From: Bog-473 sp963751335
Lineage (GTDB): Bacteria; Actinomycetota; Acidimicrobiia; Acidimicrobiales; RAAP-2
Assembly (NCBI GenBank): GCA_963751335.1
Contig: CAVVUB010000008.1
Span: 1,612,001-1,676,000, forward strand
Direction of reading: 5' to 3'
DNA length: 64,000 nucleotides
Shown: piece by piece, positions 44,137 through 52,340 of the stretch
Position numbering within the stretch: the stretch's first letter is position 1
How the letters are laid out: the number at the start of each line of letters is the position of its first letter
Made by a program: the position numbers and the translations under genes
Notes under the pieces: generated by a model
What the model saw: only the letters and a program-made list of their open reading frames with translations
Told to the model about the DNA's origin: nothing
Database searches by the model: none

Positions 44137-44568
44137 ATGTACAAGATTGTGGTCGTGGGAACGGACGGATCGTCCACCGCGGAGAAGGCGGTCGAGATGG
44201 CGGCAGCGCTCGCCCGGCCGATGGGCGCGCATCTGCACATCGTGACGGCGTACAAGTCCGGCGCGTCGGGCATCGCCGCGGCGTCGGGTGTCGCGCTCGT
44301 GGACAGCGGAGCCGGGCACGCAGTGGCCGAGGATGTCGCCAAGGGTGTCGGCGAGCGTGCCGCCGAGACCTACGGGAGCGGACTCGACGTGACGACCCAT
44401 GTGCTCCACGACGATCCGGTCCATGCCATCTTGGGCACGGCGACCCGCGTGGGGGCCGACCTGATCGTGGTCGGGAGCAAAGGGATGCAGCGCCGGATCA
44501 TCGGCAGCGTGCCCAACTCGGTCGCCCACGGGGCCGACTGCGCCGTGCTCATCGCCAAGACCAACTGA
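44137..44568 (+). CDS. Universal stress protein (UspA family)
   Basis: This is a 143-residue single-domain stress protein. IVVVGTDGSSTAEKAVEMAA opens the fold, and the C-terminal VVGSKGMQRRIIGSVPNSV is the ATP-binding GxxGxxxGS-type loop, so it likely binds ATP. Expressed in many actinobacteria under hypoxia or stationary phase. It stands alone, with GAAAGGG upstream, and converges with the secreted repeat-protein gene. Confidence 0.9.
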   Translation: MYKIVVVGTDGSSTAEKAVEMAAALARPMGAHLHIVTAYKSGASGIAAASGVALVDSGAGHAVAEDVAKGVGERAAETYGSGLDVTTHVLHDDPVHAILGTATRVGADLIVVGSKGMQRRIIGSVPNSVAHGADCAVLIAKTN

Positions 44569-44577
44569 GCGGGCAGA

Positions 44578-44597
44578 CCGAGCCAAAGGTCGCTCGG
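44578..44597. terminator. Possible hairpin between convergent genes
   Basis: CCGAGC and GCTCGG form a 6-bp stem with an 8-base loop in the 30-base gap between the stress protein and the minus-strand secreted protein. It has no T tract. Position supports a shared terminator, but the stem is short. Confidence 0.35.
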
Positions 44598-44598
44598 A

Positions 44599-46128
44599 TC
44601 AGCAGGCGTAGTCCTCGTCGTACTGCTGGCTGTCGTACTGCACGATGAGGAGCTGCCCGGCCGGGAGCAGGGCTCCCTTGTTCACCCAGTTGGCTTTGTC
44701 CGCGCACGAACCGGGACCGCTCGGGTTGCCCAGATAGTCGGCCATCCAGTAGGGCACGTCAGGCTGGTAGTTGCCCACGATGGAGTTCCACACGCCCGGG
44801 CTGGCGTAGATGCCGACGTTGGCCACGCCCTCGGTCTCGCGCAGCGCGTTGAGGGCCCCCCCGACGAGGGCGGCGTTCGAGCTGAGATTGCCCGACCAGG
44901 GGGATTGCGGGTCGTTCTCGACGTCGAGCCACCAGGTCACCGCGGTGTTGACCCCGGCCGCCTGGGCGTCGCCGAAGGCGTGGATCCCGGCCTCATAGCC
45001 CGCGTTGCAGGCTCCCGTCGGGTCGTTCTGGCACCCGGGTTCCGCCGTGCCCGAGGAGGCGTAGGTCAAGAAGCTGTAGAGGTTGAGCCCGCCGCCGGCC
45101 CACTGCGCCTCCTGGGCCAGACAGGGGTTGGTGGCACTGGACGAGGCCCCGTCCACCTGGACGATCGCGATCTGGTGGTCACCGCTCGGGAAGCTGTTGC
45201 ACTGGAACTTGCTGATGTCGAAGCCGAACGAACCCGAGGGGTATGGCGCCCCCACGTAGCTGCCGTTTCCCGGCGCCTCCGCCATGCCCACAATCGGTCT
45301 GTTCAGTGGGTTCGGTGCGGAGCCGAAGTAGCCGGCCGACCCGAAGTTCGACACCAGTCCGGTGGCATCGGTCATCCAGTAGCCGTTGGCGTTCGGCGTG
45401 GCCGCGGCGGCCACGACCGGGCGCTTGATGGGGAGTGCGCCCAGCGAGCCGAAGAACTGGGTGTCGCCGTAGGAGAACATCCCGCCGTCGGAGGCCACCA
45501 GGAAATATCCGGCACCGCCCGGACCGGGCATCATCCCGATGACGGGCTTGTTCAGAGCGATGCTCCCGGTCGAGCCGTAGAAGCCGGCGTCGCCGTAGGC
45601 GAAGATTCCGCCGTCGGAGGCCACCAACCAGTAGCCCCTGCCGTCGGGGGTGGAGGCCATGCCGACGACGGGCTTGTTCAGCGCGATGCTCCCCGTGCTG
45701 CCGAAGAACGGCGCGTCGCCGTAGGAGAAGATGCCGCCGTCGGAGGCCACGAGCCAATACCCCTTGCCGTCGGGCGTGGAGGCCATGCCGACCACCGGCT
45801 TGTTGAGCGCCATGCTCCCGGTGGACCCGTAGAAGCCGGCGTCGCCGTAGGAGAAGATCCCGCCGTCGGAGGCCACCAACCAGTAGCCCCCACCGCCGGG
45901 GGTGGCGGCCATACCCACGACGGGCTTGTTGAGCGCGATGCTCCCCGTGCTGCCGTAGAACGGTGCGCCACCGAAGCTGAAGATGCCGCCGTCGGTGGCC
46001 ACCAACCAGTAGGACGGCTCGGTCGAAGCCGCCGCCGCCGGCTGTGTGCTCGTCGCGACCGCCGCGCCGATCGCTGCCGTCAGGGGCAGCGCCAGGAGCA
46101 GCAGGGAGAAGACGAGGCGCCTGATCAA
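44599..46128 (-). CDS. Secreted repeat protein with C-terminal GH25-like domain
   Basis: This is a 509-residue exported protein. After a signal peptide (about 1-34) come six tandem repeats of about 42 residues (about 39-290) built on YWLVASDGGIFSYGDAGF, GSTGSIALNKPVVGM and TPDG, probably a beta-propeller or solenoid. The remaining 210 residues begin FGFDISKFQC and include WWLDVEND and PYWMADYLG, the pattern of a GH25/DUF1906-like TIM barrel with a catalytic acidic pair, so a peptidoglycan or glycan hydrolase is plausible. TTG 46128 overlaps the DAHP synthase stop as TTGA and starts the signal peptide properly; ATG 46197, lying inside the upstream gene, is the alternative. The role of the repeats is unknown. 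Confidence 0.75.
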   Translation of the reverse strand: MIRRLVFSLLLLALPLTAAIGAAVATSTQPAAAASTEPSYWLVATDGGIFSFGGAPFYGSTGSIALNKPVVGMAATPGGGGYWLVASDGGIFSYGDAGFYGSTGSMALNKPVVGMASTPDGKGYWLVASDGGIFSYGDAPFFGSTGSIALNKPVVGMASTPDGRGYWLVASDGGIFAYGDAGFYGSTGSIALNKPVIGMMPGPGGAGYFLVASDGGMFSYGDTQFFGSLGALPIKRPVVAAAATPNANGYWMTDATGLVSNFGSAGYFGSAPNPLNRPIVGMAEAPGNGSYVGAPYPSGSFGFDISKFQCNSFPSGDHQIAIVQVDGASSSATNPCLAQEAQWAGGGLNLYSFLTYASSGTAEPGCQNDPTGACNAGYEAGIHAFGDAQAAGVNTAVTWWLDVENDPQSPWSGNLSSNAALVGGALNALRETEGVANVGIYASPGVWNSIVGNYQPDVPYWMADYLGNPSGPGSCADKANWVNKGALLPAGQLLIVQYDSQQYDEDYAC

Positions 46129-47484
46129 CTTCTGAGGAACTCCGCGACCCGGAAGGCCAGATCGAGCGCCTGGCGCGCGTTCAGTCGTGGATCGCATGTC
46201 GTCGTGTAGCGAGCACCCAGGTCTCCTTCCAGAATCTCTTCCGCCCCGCCGAGGCACTCGGTGACGTTGTCCCCCGTGAGCTCCACGTGGACGCCACCCG
46301 GCCACGTGCCCTCCTCGCGGTGCACGTCGAAGAAGGCCTTGACCTCGGACAGGATGTCGTCGAAGCGTCGTGTCTTGCGACCACCCTCGCTGGCGAAGGT
46401 GTTGCCGTGCATGGGATCACAGGTCCACACCACCACGTGGCCCTCGGCCTCCACCGCCCGCAGGATCGGCGGCAGAAGCTCGCGGACCCTGTCTGCGCCG
46501 AAGCGGGTGATCAGGGTCAGCCGGCCCGGAACCCGGTCGGGGTTGAGTCGTTCGCACAGCGCGACGACCTCCGCCGGTGTGCTGCTCGGGCCGATTTTGC
46601 AGCCGATGGGGTTGTTGATGCCCGCCATGAACTCGATGTGGGCACCGTCCAACTGGCGAGTGCGGTCCCCGATCCACACCATGTGCGCCGAGCAGTCGTA
46701 CCAGTCGTCGGTCAGTGAGTCGATGCGCGTGAGGCACTCTTCGTAGGGGAGGATCAGCGCCTCGTGACTGGTGAAGAAGTCGACCTGGTGCAGCCCCTCT
46801 TCGGCACCGAGGTCGATGCCGCAGGCCGACATGAAGCGCAGGGCCCGGTCGATTTCCGAGGCGATGCGCTCGTAGCGCTGTCCCTCGACCGAAGAGGACA
46901 CGAACTGCTGGTTCCACAGGTGCACCTGCGAGAGGTCGGCGAAGCCTCCTTTGGTGAAGGCGCGGAGCAGGTTCAGGGTCGAGGCCGACTGCTGGTAGGC
47001 CGCGACGAGTCGCTGGGGGTCGGGCCTGACGCGCCTCGGGCTCGAAGGCCTCGTCGTTGACCATGTGACCGCGGAAGGACGGCAGCTCCGTCCCGCCCAC
47101 CCGCTCCGTCTCGGCCGAGCGCGGCTTGGCGAACTGGCCTGCGATACGGCCCACCTTGACCACCGGCACCCCGGCCGCATAGGTGAGGGCGACCGCCATC
47201 TGCAGAATGATCTTGAGCTTGTCGCGGATGGCGTCGGCCGTGTGCTCCGCGAAGGACTCGGCACAGTCGCCCGCCTGCAAGAGGAAGGCCTCGCCGTCGG
47301 CCACCTGTCCCAACTGACGCATCAGATGGCGCGCCTCCCCGGCGAAGACCAGTGGCGGCAGGGTCGAGAGGGTGGCCTCTGCCTTTTTGAGCGCGTCCGC
47401 GTCGGGCCACTCGGGCTGCTGGCCTGCGGGGAACTTCCGCCAGGACGCGGCGCTCCAAGAGGAGGCAGAGGGCTGGCTCGTCAC
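46125..47484 (-). CDS. aroG: Class II 3-deoxy-7-phosphoheptulonate (DAHP) synthase, frameshifted
   Basis: This is the first enzyme of the shikimate pathway, joining phosphoenolpyruvate and erythrose-4-phosphate. It is the plant/actinobacterial class II type: LLQAGDCAESF, KVGRIAGQFAKPRS, GHMVNDEAFEPEAR in the N-terminal half and MVWIGDRTRQLDGAHIEF, GCKIGPSS, CDPMHGNTF, VHVELTGDNVTECLGG in the C-terminal half. The two halves are in different frames: near 47025-47032 one extra base (A in CGTCAGGCCC) interrupts ARRPDPQRL. With correction the protein is about 452 residues, the normal size. The start is GTG 47484. It is divergent from the F420-type gene and coupled to the secreted repeat protein. 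Confidence 0.88.
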
Positions 47485-47516
47485 CGCACCAGGTTAACGC
47501 CGTAGCATCGCCGGCC

Positions 47517-48446
47517 GTGGCCGCCTTCCGCTTCGCGCTCCAGGTCTCGAAGGCCGACTCGGCCCAAGAGTGGCGCCGCCTGGCCCGCCAGGCCGAGGAC
47601 CTGGGCTACTCCACTCTCTACGTCCCGGACCATCTGGACGACCAGTGGTCGCCGATGGTGGCCTGCGCAGTGGCGGCCGAGGCGACGACCACGCTGCGTG
47701 TCGGCACCCTCGTCCTGGACAACGACTTCCGCCACCCCGTCCTCCTGGCCAAGGAGGCGGCCACGCTCGACATTCTCACCGACGGCCGTTTCGAATTCGG
47801 GCTCGGCGCCGGCTGGCTGACAACCGACTACGAACAGTCGGGGATCCCCATGGATGTCCCAGCGGTGCGCATCGGGCGTTTGGAGGAGAGCCTCGAGATC
47901 ATCCGCGCCATGTGGCGCGACGGCTCCGCCACCTTTGCCGGCGAGCACTACGACGTGCCCGGCGCGGTCGGGACACCGAAGCCGGTCACCCCCGGCGGGC
48001 CACCCATCGTCATCGGCGGCGGGAGCAAGCGCATCCTGAGCCTGGCCGGGCGCCACGCCGACGTCGTGAGCATCGTGCCCAGCCTGGCCGCCGGCCGCAT
48101 CGGCCACGAGGTGGCGGCCGAGTCGGTCGTCGAGAAGTACCACGAGCGAGTGCGCTGGGCCCGTGAGGCCGCGGGGGAGCGCGCCGGCGACCTCGAGTTG
48201 CAGTGTTGGACGGTCGCGGTGCAGGTGGTCCCGAACGCGAACGAGATCTTCGAAGCCATGGCCCCTCTGTTCGACCTGACGCCGGACCAGCTCCGGGCGG
48301 CGCCGCTGGCGCTCATCGGCACCGGCCCCGAGATCGCCGACACGTTGCGCCGCCGGCGCGAGGAATTGGGTTTCAGCTACATCGTCGTCCATGAGGCGGA
48401 ATTCGAGGCACTGGCTCCCGTCGTGGCAGAACTTGCCGGCACCTGA
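47517..48446 (+). CDS. LLM-class F420-dependent oxidoreductase
   Basis: This is a 309-residue luciferase-like monooxygenase-fold enzyme that probably uses cofactor F420. Signs are FALQVSKADSAQEWRRLARQ at the start, YVPDHLDDQ, TLDILTDGRFEFGLGAGW, and GGGSKRILSLAGRHADVV near the middle, all typical of the TIGR03621-like group in actinobacteria. The reaction and substrate cannot be read from sequence. GTG 47517 starts it 32 bases from the divergent DAHP synthase. Its 3' end overlaps the nadD start region. Confidence 0.88.
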   Translation: MAAFRFALQVSKADSAQEWRRLARQAEDLGYSTLYVPDHLDDQWSPMVACAVAAEATTTLRVGTLVLDNDFRHPVLLAKEAATLDILTDGRFEFGLGAGWLTTDYEQSGIPMDVPAVRIGRLEESLEIIRAMWRDGSATFAGEHYDVPGAVGTPKPVTPGGPPIVIGGGSKRILSLAGRHADVVSIVPSLAAGRIGHEVAAESVVEKYHERVRWAREAAGERAGDLELQCWTVAVQVVPNANEIFEAMAPLFDLTPDQLRAAPLALIGTGPEIADTLRRRREELGFSYIVVHEAEFEALAPVVAELAGT

Positions 48447-49035
48447 CCGTCCTCGCATCGGCATCCTCGGTGGGACGTTCGACCCGCCCCACGTCGGGCA
48501 CGTCGCGGCCGGCCGGGCTGTCGTCGCCGCACTCGGTCTCGACCGCCTTTTGCTCGTCGTGGCGAACGACCCGTGGCAAAAGTCTGGCCGGCGCGAGATC
48601 TCGCCCGCCGAGGACCGCTACGCCCTCACCGTTGCCTTGGCCGGCGAGATCCCCGGGGCGGAGGCCAGCCGGCTCGAGATCGACCGGGGTGGGCCCAGTT
48701 ACTCGGTCGACACCGCCGAGGAGGTGCTCACCACGCTGGGCCCGGCCGACCTCTCCTTGGTGGTCGGAGCAGACCTGGTCCCCGAGCTCGAGACCTGGCA
48801 CCGACCCGACGACCTCAAAGCCCTGGTCACGTTGGCGGTGGTGTCGCGCCCGACCACGCCGGCCCCTCGCGTCCCGGACGGCTGGCGGGTCGTCCGGGTG
48901 GACGGGCCCGACGAGCCGGTGTCGAGCTCGGAGGTCCGTGACCTGCTCCTCGAGGGCCGGTCCGTCGGCGGCCTCGTGCCCGACTCCGTCATCCATTGCA
49001 TTGGTCGGCTGGGTCTGTACGCTGTGCGCAGATGA
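48391..49035 (+). CDS. nadD: Nicotinate-nucleotide adenylyltransferase
   Basis: This enzyme transfers AMP to nicotinate mononucleotide in NAD synthesis. ILGGTFDPPHVGH is the nucleotidyl-transferase HxGH region, and VSSSEVRDLL the SSTxxR-like motif at the C-terminus; VVGADLVPELETWHRP is also characteristic. With ATG 48391 the protein has 214 residues, but its first 20 residues overlap the upstream gene; TTG 48433, giving PAPDRPRIGIL, is a credible alternative. It heads the nadD-small membrane protein-rsfS group. Confidence 0.93.
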   Translation: MRRNSRHWLPSWQNLPAPDRPRIGILGGTFDPPHVGHVAAGRAVVAALGLDRLLLVVANDPWQKSGRREISPAEDRYALTVALAGEIPGAEASRLEIDRGGPSYSVDTAEEVLTTLGPADLSLVVGADLVPELETWHRPDDLKALVTLAVVSRPTTPAPRVPDGWRVVRVDGPDEPVSSSEVRDLLLEGRSVGGLVPDSVIHCIGRLGLYAVRR

Positions 49036-49235
49036 GCGCCTTGCCGGCCAGGGTGACGGAGCTGCCCGAGGGACCCGCGGTTCACGCGTCCCCGGTGGCG
49101 GCCCAGCGGAGGGCCGAGCGCCGAGCCGAGCAGAAGCTGGTCCGTCGGGTCCGGCGGCGCTGGGCCATTGCCGGCTGCTCCATCCTCGTCGTGGTGTTCG
49201 GACTGACAGTGGGAATCCTGGACGTGCTCCATTGA
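49032..49235 (+). CDS. Small single-pass membrane protein between nadD and rsfS
   Basis: This is a 67-residue protein. Residues 1-40 are polar with a basic, coiled-coil-like segment (RRAERRAEQKLVRRVRRR), then one transmembrane helix at about 43-62 and a short external tail. The ATG overlaps the nadD stop as ATGA, and its stop overlaps a TTG start of rsfS, so it is translated with both neighbours. In related genomes small membrane proteins, or larger LytR-type genes, can fill this position. No function is known. Confidence 0.7.
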   Translation: MSALPARVTELPEGPAVHASPVAAQRRAERRAEQKLVRRVRRRWAIAGCSILVVVFGLTVGILDVLH

Positions 49236-49243
49236 GTCCAGAG

Positions 49244-49621
49244 ATGGACGTGCACGTCCCGCCGCCGCCCTCCGCGGCCACGGCCGCGGCGGCGGCCGAC
49301 GCCAAGCTGGGGCACGACACCGTCATCCTGGCCATGGGCGAGCTCTTCGGGGTGGTCGACGCGTTCGTGATCACGAGTGCCCCCAACACGCGACACGTGC
49401 GGACGCTCGTCGACGAGATCGAGAGCGTCGTCAAGCAGGAGCACGGTTTCTCGCCGGTGCGGGTCGAGGGCCGGCAGGACCTGACCTGGGTACTCATGGA
49501 CTACGGAGATTTCATCGTCCACGTCTTCCTGCAGGAGACCCGCGACTACTACGACCTCGAGCACCTGTGGTCGGGCGCCCCCCGCGTGGCGTGGCGGGCC
49601 GACGTCGAGCACACCGGCTGA
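49244..49621 (+). CDS. rsfS: Ribosome silencing factor RsfS
   Basis: This is a 125-residue protein of the Iojap/RsfS family that binds L14 and blocks subunit joining in starvation. Motifs are FVITSAPNTRHVRTLVDEIE and the C-terminal DLTWVLMDYGDFIVHVF with TRDYYDLEHLW. ATG 49244 is used; TTG 49232, four codons upstream and overlapping the preceding stop, is possible. The nadD-rsfS linkage is highly conserved. Confidence 0.94.
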   Translation: MDVHVPPPPSAATAAAAADAKLGHDTVILAMGELFGVVDAFVITSAPNTRHVRTLVDEIESVVKQEHGFSPVRVEGRQDLTWVLMDYGDFIVHVFLQETRDYYDLEHLWSGAPRVAWRADVEHTG

Positions 49622-49639
49622 CCTTCGGGCGCTCCCCGC

Positions 49640-50230
49640 TCAGGTGGCGGGGCTGATGACCTCGAGCAGGTAGACGGGACCGCTCACCTGCGACCCGTTG
49701 GCGATGGGGACGTTGGTGTGCTGACCCTCGATCTCGAAGACGACCCCGGTGCCCAGCCCGTTCTCGTTGGCCACCGTGGCCACGATCTGTGCCACGGCGA
49801 GCTCGGTGTTGTTCCCGGTGATCTGTGCGAACGCACTGTTCATGTTCACCGTGACGACATTGCCCGCCGTCATGGTCGACAACACGGTCACGTTGCTGGG
49901 CAGCGCGGTGGTCACGCCGTTGGCCGCCTCTCCCTGTGACGGTCCGGCCAGGAGCGAGGCGAGGATGGCCTGCAGCGGCGCCGGCGCGGGGACGACCCGA
50001 TCCTCGGGCTGCAGCTGGGAGCCGGCATTGAGGAAGTAGACCTTCACCGGGACCAGCGACGAGAGATCGGGCAAGGTCGTCGTCGTGGTGGGCAGGTGGG
50101 GGTTCAACAGCGAGAACGGCACCTTGGAAGACGGGATCGTCTGGGGCGCGCCCTGGGTCGGGACGGCACAGCCGGCCAGCGCGCCGCACAGGGCGATGAG
50201 CAGCATCGCCGGACCCGTGCGCCGCCTCAC
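49640..50230 (-). CDS. GerMN-domain lipoprotein (short LpqB-like)
   Basis: This is a 196-residue lipoprotein: an N-terminal signal with lipobox LAGC (Cys21), a Thr/Pro linker, and one GerMN domain with VKVYFLNAGSQL and VTVNMNSAF-like strands. In mycobacteria the lipoprotein LpqB of the mtrA-mtrB-lpqB operon has a GerMN domain followed by a large beta-propeller; here the propeller is missing. The GTG start overlaps the histidine-kinase stop by four bases, confirming it as the third gene of the operon. It may sense envelope state for the kinase. Confidence 0.8.
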   Translation of the reverse strand: MRRRTGPAMLLIALCGALAGCAVPTQGAPQTIPSSKVPFSLLNPHLPTTTTTLPDLSSLVPVKVYFLNAGSQLQPEDRVVPAPAPLQAILASLLAGPSQGEAANGVTTALPSNVTVLSTMTAGNVVTVNMNSAFAQITGNNTELAVAQIVATVANENGLGTGVVFEIEGQHTNVPIANGSQVSGPVYLLEVISPAT

Positions 50231-51645
50231 GCGTCGCCATCCTCGGGTTCGGCGCCGTCGAGCACGGGGAGGTGCAACACGAGGCGGGCGCCGCCCTGAG
50301 GCGACGAATCGACCGAGACGCTGCCGCCCATCAGGCGCATGTGCTCGGACACCAACGCCAGGCCGAGCCCGCTGCCGGTCCCGGTGCCGCGTCGTCCCGA
50401 GGCCGAACCCCGGTAGAAGCGCTCGAAGACCTTGGTGCGCTCGGCCGGGTCGATGCCCGGGCCGGCGTCGTCCACCGTGACCACGACCTGTTCGTCGCCC
50501 AAGGGCCCCACCGCGATCTCCCGGGCGCCACCCCCGTAGTTCGCCGCGTTCTCCATGAGGTTCACCATGACCCGTTCGAAGCGCCGCTTGTCGACCCCGA
50601 CGTGGCAACCCCGCACGGCAGGGTCGATGCGGACCGACGGCGACGCACCTGCATGTCCGTCCAGGCTGCGAGCGCCGGCCTCCACGGAGCGCTGGACCAG
50701 CTCGACCACATCGACCTCTTCGAGGAAGACGTCGCTCGAACCCGCGTCGACCCGTGACATCTCGAGCAGGTCGCTCACCATCCGCTGGAAGCGGCGCAGG
50801 TCGTCGCCCAGGAGAGCCAGCGCTTGACGCGAGCGAGGGGGAAGGTGATCCTGCTCCGCCTCGAGCACCTCGAGCGACGCCGCCAGGGTGGTCAAGGGCG
50901 AGCGCAGCTCATGGCTCACGTCGGAATTGAAGCGGGCCTCCCGTTCGATGCGCACCTGGAGCTGATCGACCATGGCGTTGAAGGAGTTGGTCAGGCCCTC
51001 GAGGTCGGGGTCGGTCGCGTCGGGATCGAGACGCGTGTCCAACTCGCCTCCCGCGATGGCACCGGCGGCCCGCGACACGTCGGCCAGGGGGCGCAAGAGG
51101 CGGCTGCTGGCGAAGCGGCCCAAGGCGGTCCCGAGCACCGTGGTGACGATCCCGGCGACGAAGAGCGTGATGCCGAGGACGCGCAGCGTGTGATCGAGGT
51201 CGGACAGGTCGAAGAACTCGAAGTAGTAGGCCTGGACCGACGGGACGGGCACGCCCACGGCGATCTCGGCCGTGCCGTCGGCCGTCCGGTAGGTCTGGGT
51301 GGCCGCGTTCCCGGCCACCACGTCGCGGCGGAGCGCCGGGGGGATCGACGAGGCACCGACCGCGAGCGATGACGCGTAGGGCTTGCCCTGATGGAAGAGC
51401 ACCGAGTGGGCGTCCGACCCGGCGTCGATGTTGGCCAAAAGCGTCACGTACTGATGGTCGTTGGACTCCAGGGAACTGCGCACCACACTGGCGTTGGCGA
51501 AGGCCTGACGCTGCGCCGCCGTCTCACGGCCGGCCAACAGGAAGTGCCGCGTCGTGAAGTAGGAGAGGCCGCCCATGAGGATGGAGAGCAAGAGGGCGCC
51601 GACCCCGAAGACGGCAGTGATCCGGGCCCCGATGCCCAGTCTCAT
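50227..51645 (-). CDS. mtrB: Sensor histidine kinase, MtrB-like
   Basis: This is a 472-residue membrane sensor kinase. Two helices at about 11-31 and 157-177 flank an extracellular domain of about 125 residues; then come a HAMP domain (about 178-230), a HisKA box with His245 in SDVSHELRSPL, and the HATPase domain (NLMENAANYGG, DAGPGID, GTGSGLGLALV). It probably phosphorylates the regulator encoded just upstream. Pairing with an MtrA-like regulator and a GerMN lipoprotein suggests an envelope/cell-division system. The equation with mycobacterial MtrB is by gene order and domain plan. Confidence 0.9.
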   Translation of the reverse strand: MRLGIGARITAVFGVGALLLSILMGGLSYFTTRHFLLAGRETAAQRQAFANASVVRSSLESNDHQYVTLLANIDAGSDAHSVLFHQGKPYASSLAVGASSIPPALRRDVVAGNAATQTYRTADGTAEIAVGVPVPSVQAYYFEFFDLSDLDHTLRVLGITLFVAGIVTTVLGTALGRFASSRLLRPLADVSRAAGAIAGGELDTRLDPDATDPDLEGLTNSFNAMVDQLQVRIEREARFNSDVSHELRSPLTTLAASLEVLEAEQDHLPPRSRQALALLGDDLRRFQRMVSDLLEMSRVDAGSSDVFLEEVDVVELVQRSVEAGARSLDGHAGASPSVRIDPAVRGCHVGVDKRRFERVMVNLMENAANYGGGAREIAVGPLGDEQVVVTVDDAGPGIDPAERTKVFERFYRGSASGRRGTGTGSGLGLALVSEHMRLMGGSVSVDSSPQGGARLVLHLPVLDGAEPEDGDA

Positions 51646-51646
51646 G

Positions 51647-52330
51647 TCAGGGCACCAGCTTGTAGCCCATGCCCCTCACGGTGAGTATGTGCTGGGGCAC
51701 CGCGGGATCAGCCTCCACCTTGGTGCGCAAGCGCCGGATGTGGACGTCGACCAGCCGGCCGTCGCCGAAGTAGTCGTAGCCCCACACCCGGTCGAGCAAC
51801 TGCTCGCGGCTGAGCACCTTGTTGGGGCTCGCTGCGAGTTCGCACAGCAGGCGGAACTCGGTGCGGGTGCAGTGCACCTCCTCGCCGTTGAGCCGGCGCA
51901 GCACGCCCTGCTCGGGCAACAGTTGCAGGTCCCCGAAGGTGAGCGCGCCGGGCTCCTCCTCGGCCGGTCGGGCCCGGCGCAGGAGGGCGCGGATGCGGGC
52001 CGCCAGTTCCTTGGCCACGAAGGGCTTGGTCACGTAGTCGTCGGCCCCGGCCTCGAGCCCGGCCACCACGTCGTGGGTGTCCGCCCGCGCCGTCACGATG
52101 ATGATGGGGACCGCGCTGTTGCGGCGCAGGGCCCGGCAACACTCGAAGCCGTCCATCCCGGGCAACATGAGGTCGATCAGGGCGACGTCGGTGGGTGCCT
52201 CGGCGAAGAGGTCCAATCCCTCCTCACCGCTGGCGGCGTCCTTTACCTCGTAGCCCTCGCCCTCCAGGGCGAGCCGCATGGAGGAGCGGATGCGCTCATC
52301 GTCCTCGACGACCAGGATTCGTCCGCTCAC
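51647..52330 (-). CDS. mtrA: OmpR-family response regulator, MtrA-like
   Basis: This is a 227-residue regulator with an N-terminal receiver (Asp53 phosphorylation site in LIDLMLPGMDG, Thr80, Lys102 in YVTKPF) and a C-terminal OmpR-type winged helix (RTEFRLLCELA, VDVHIRRLRTKVE, ILTVRGMGYKL). It is transcribed first in a three-gene operon with the kinase and GerMN lipoprotein; one base separates its stop from the kinase start. The similarity to MtrA is strong in the DNA-binding half. Confidence 0.92.
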   Translation of the reverse strand: MSGRILVVEDDERIRSSMRLALEGEGYEVKDAASGEEGLDLFAEAPTDVALIDLMLPGMDGFECCRALRRNSAVPIIIVTARADTHDVVAGLEAGADDYVTKPFVAKELAARIRALLRRARPAEEEPGALTFGDLQLLPEQGVLRRLNGEEVHCTRTEFRLLCELAASPNKVLSREQLLDRVWGYDYFGDGRLVDVHIRRLRTKVEADPAVPQHILTVRGMGYKLVP

Positions 52331-52340
52331 GTGCCTCCAG

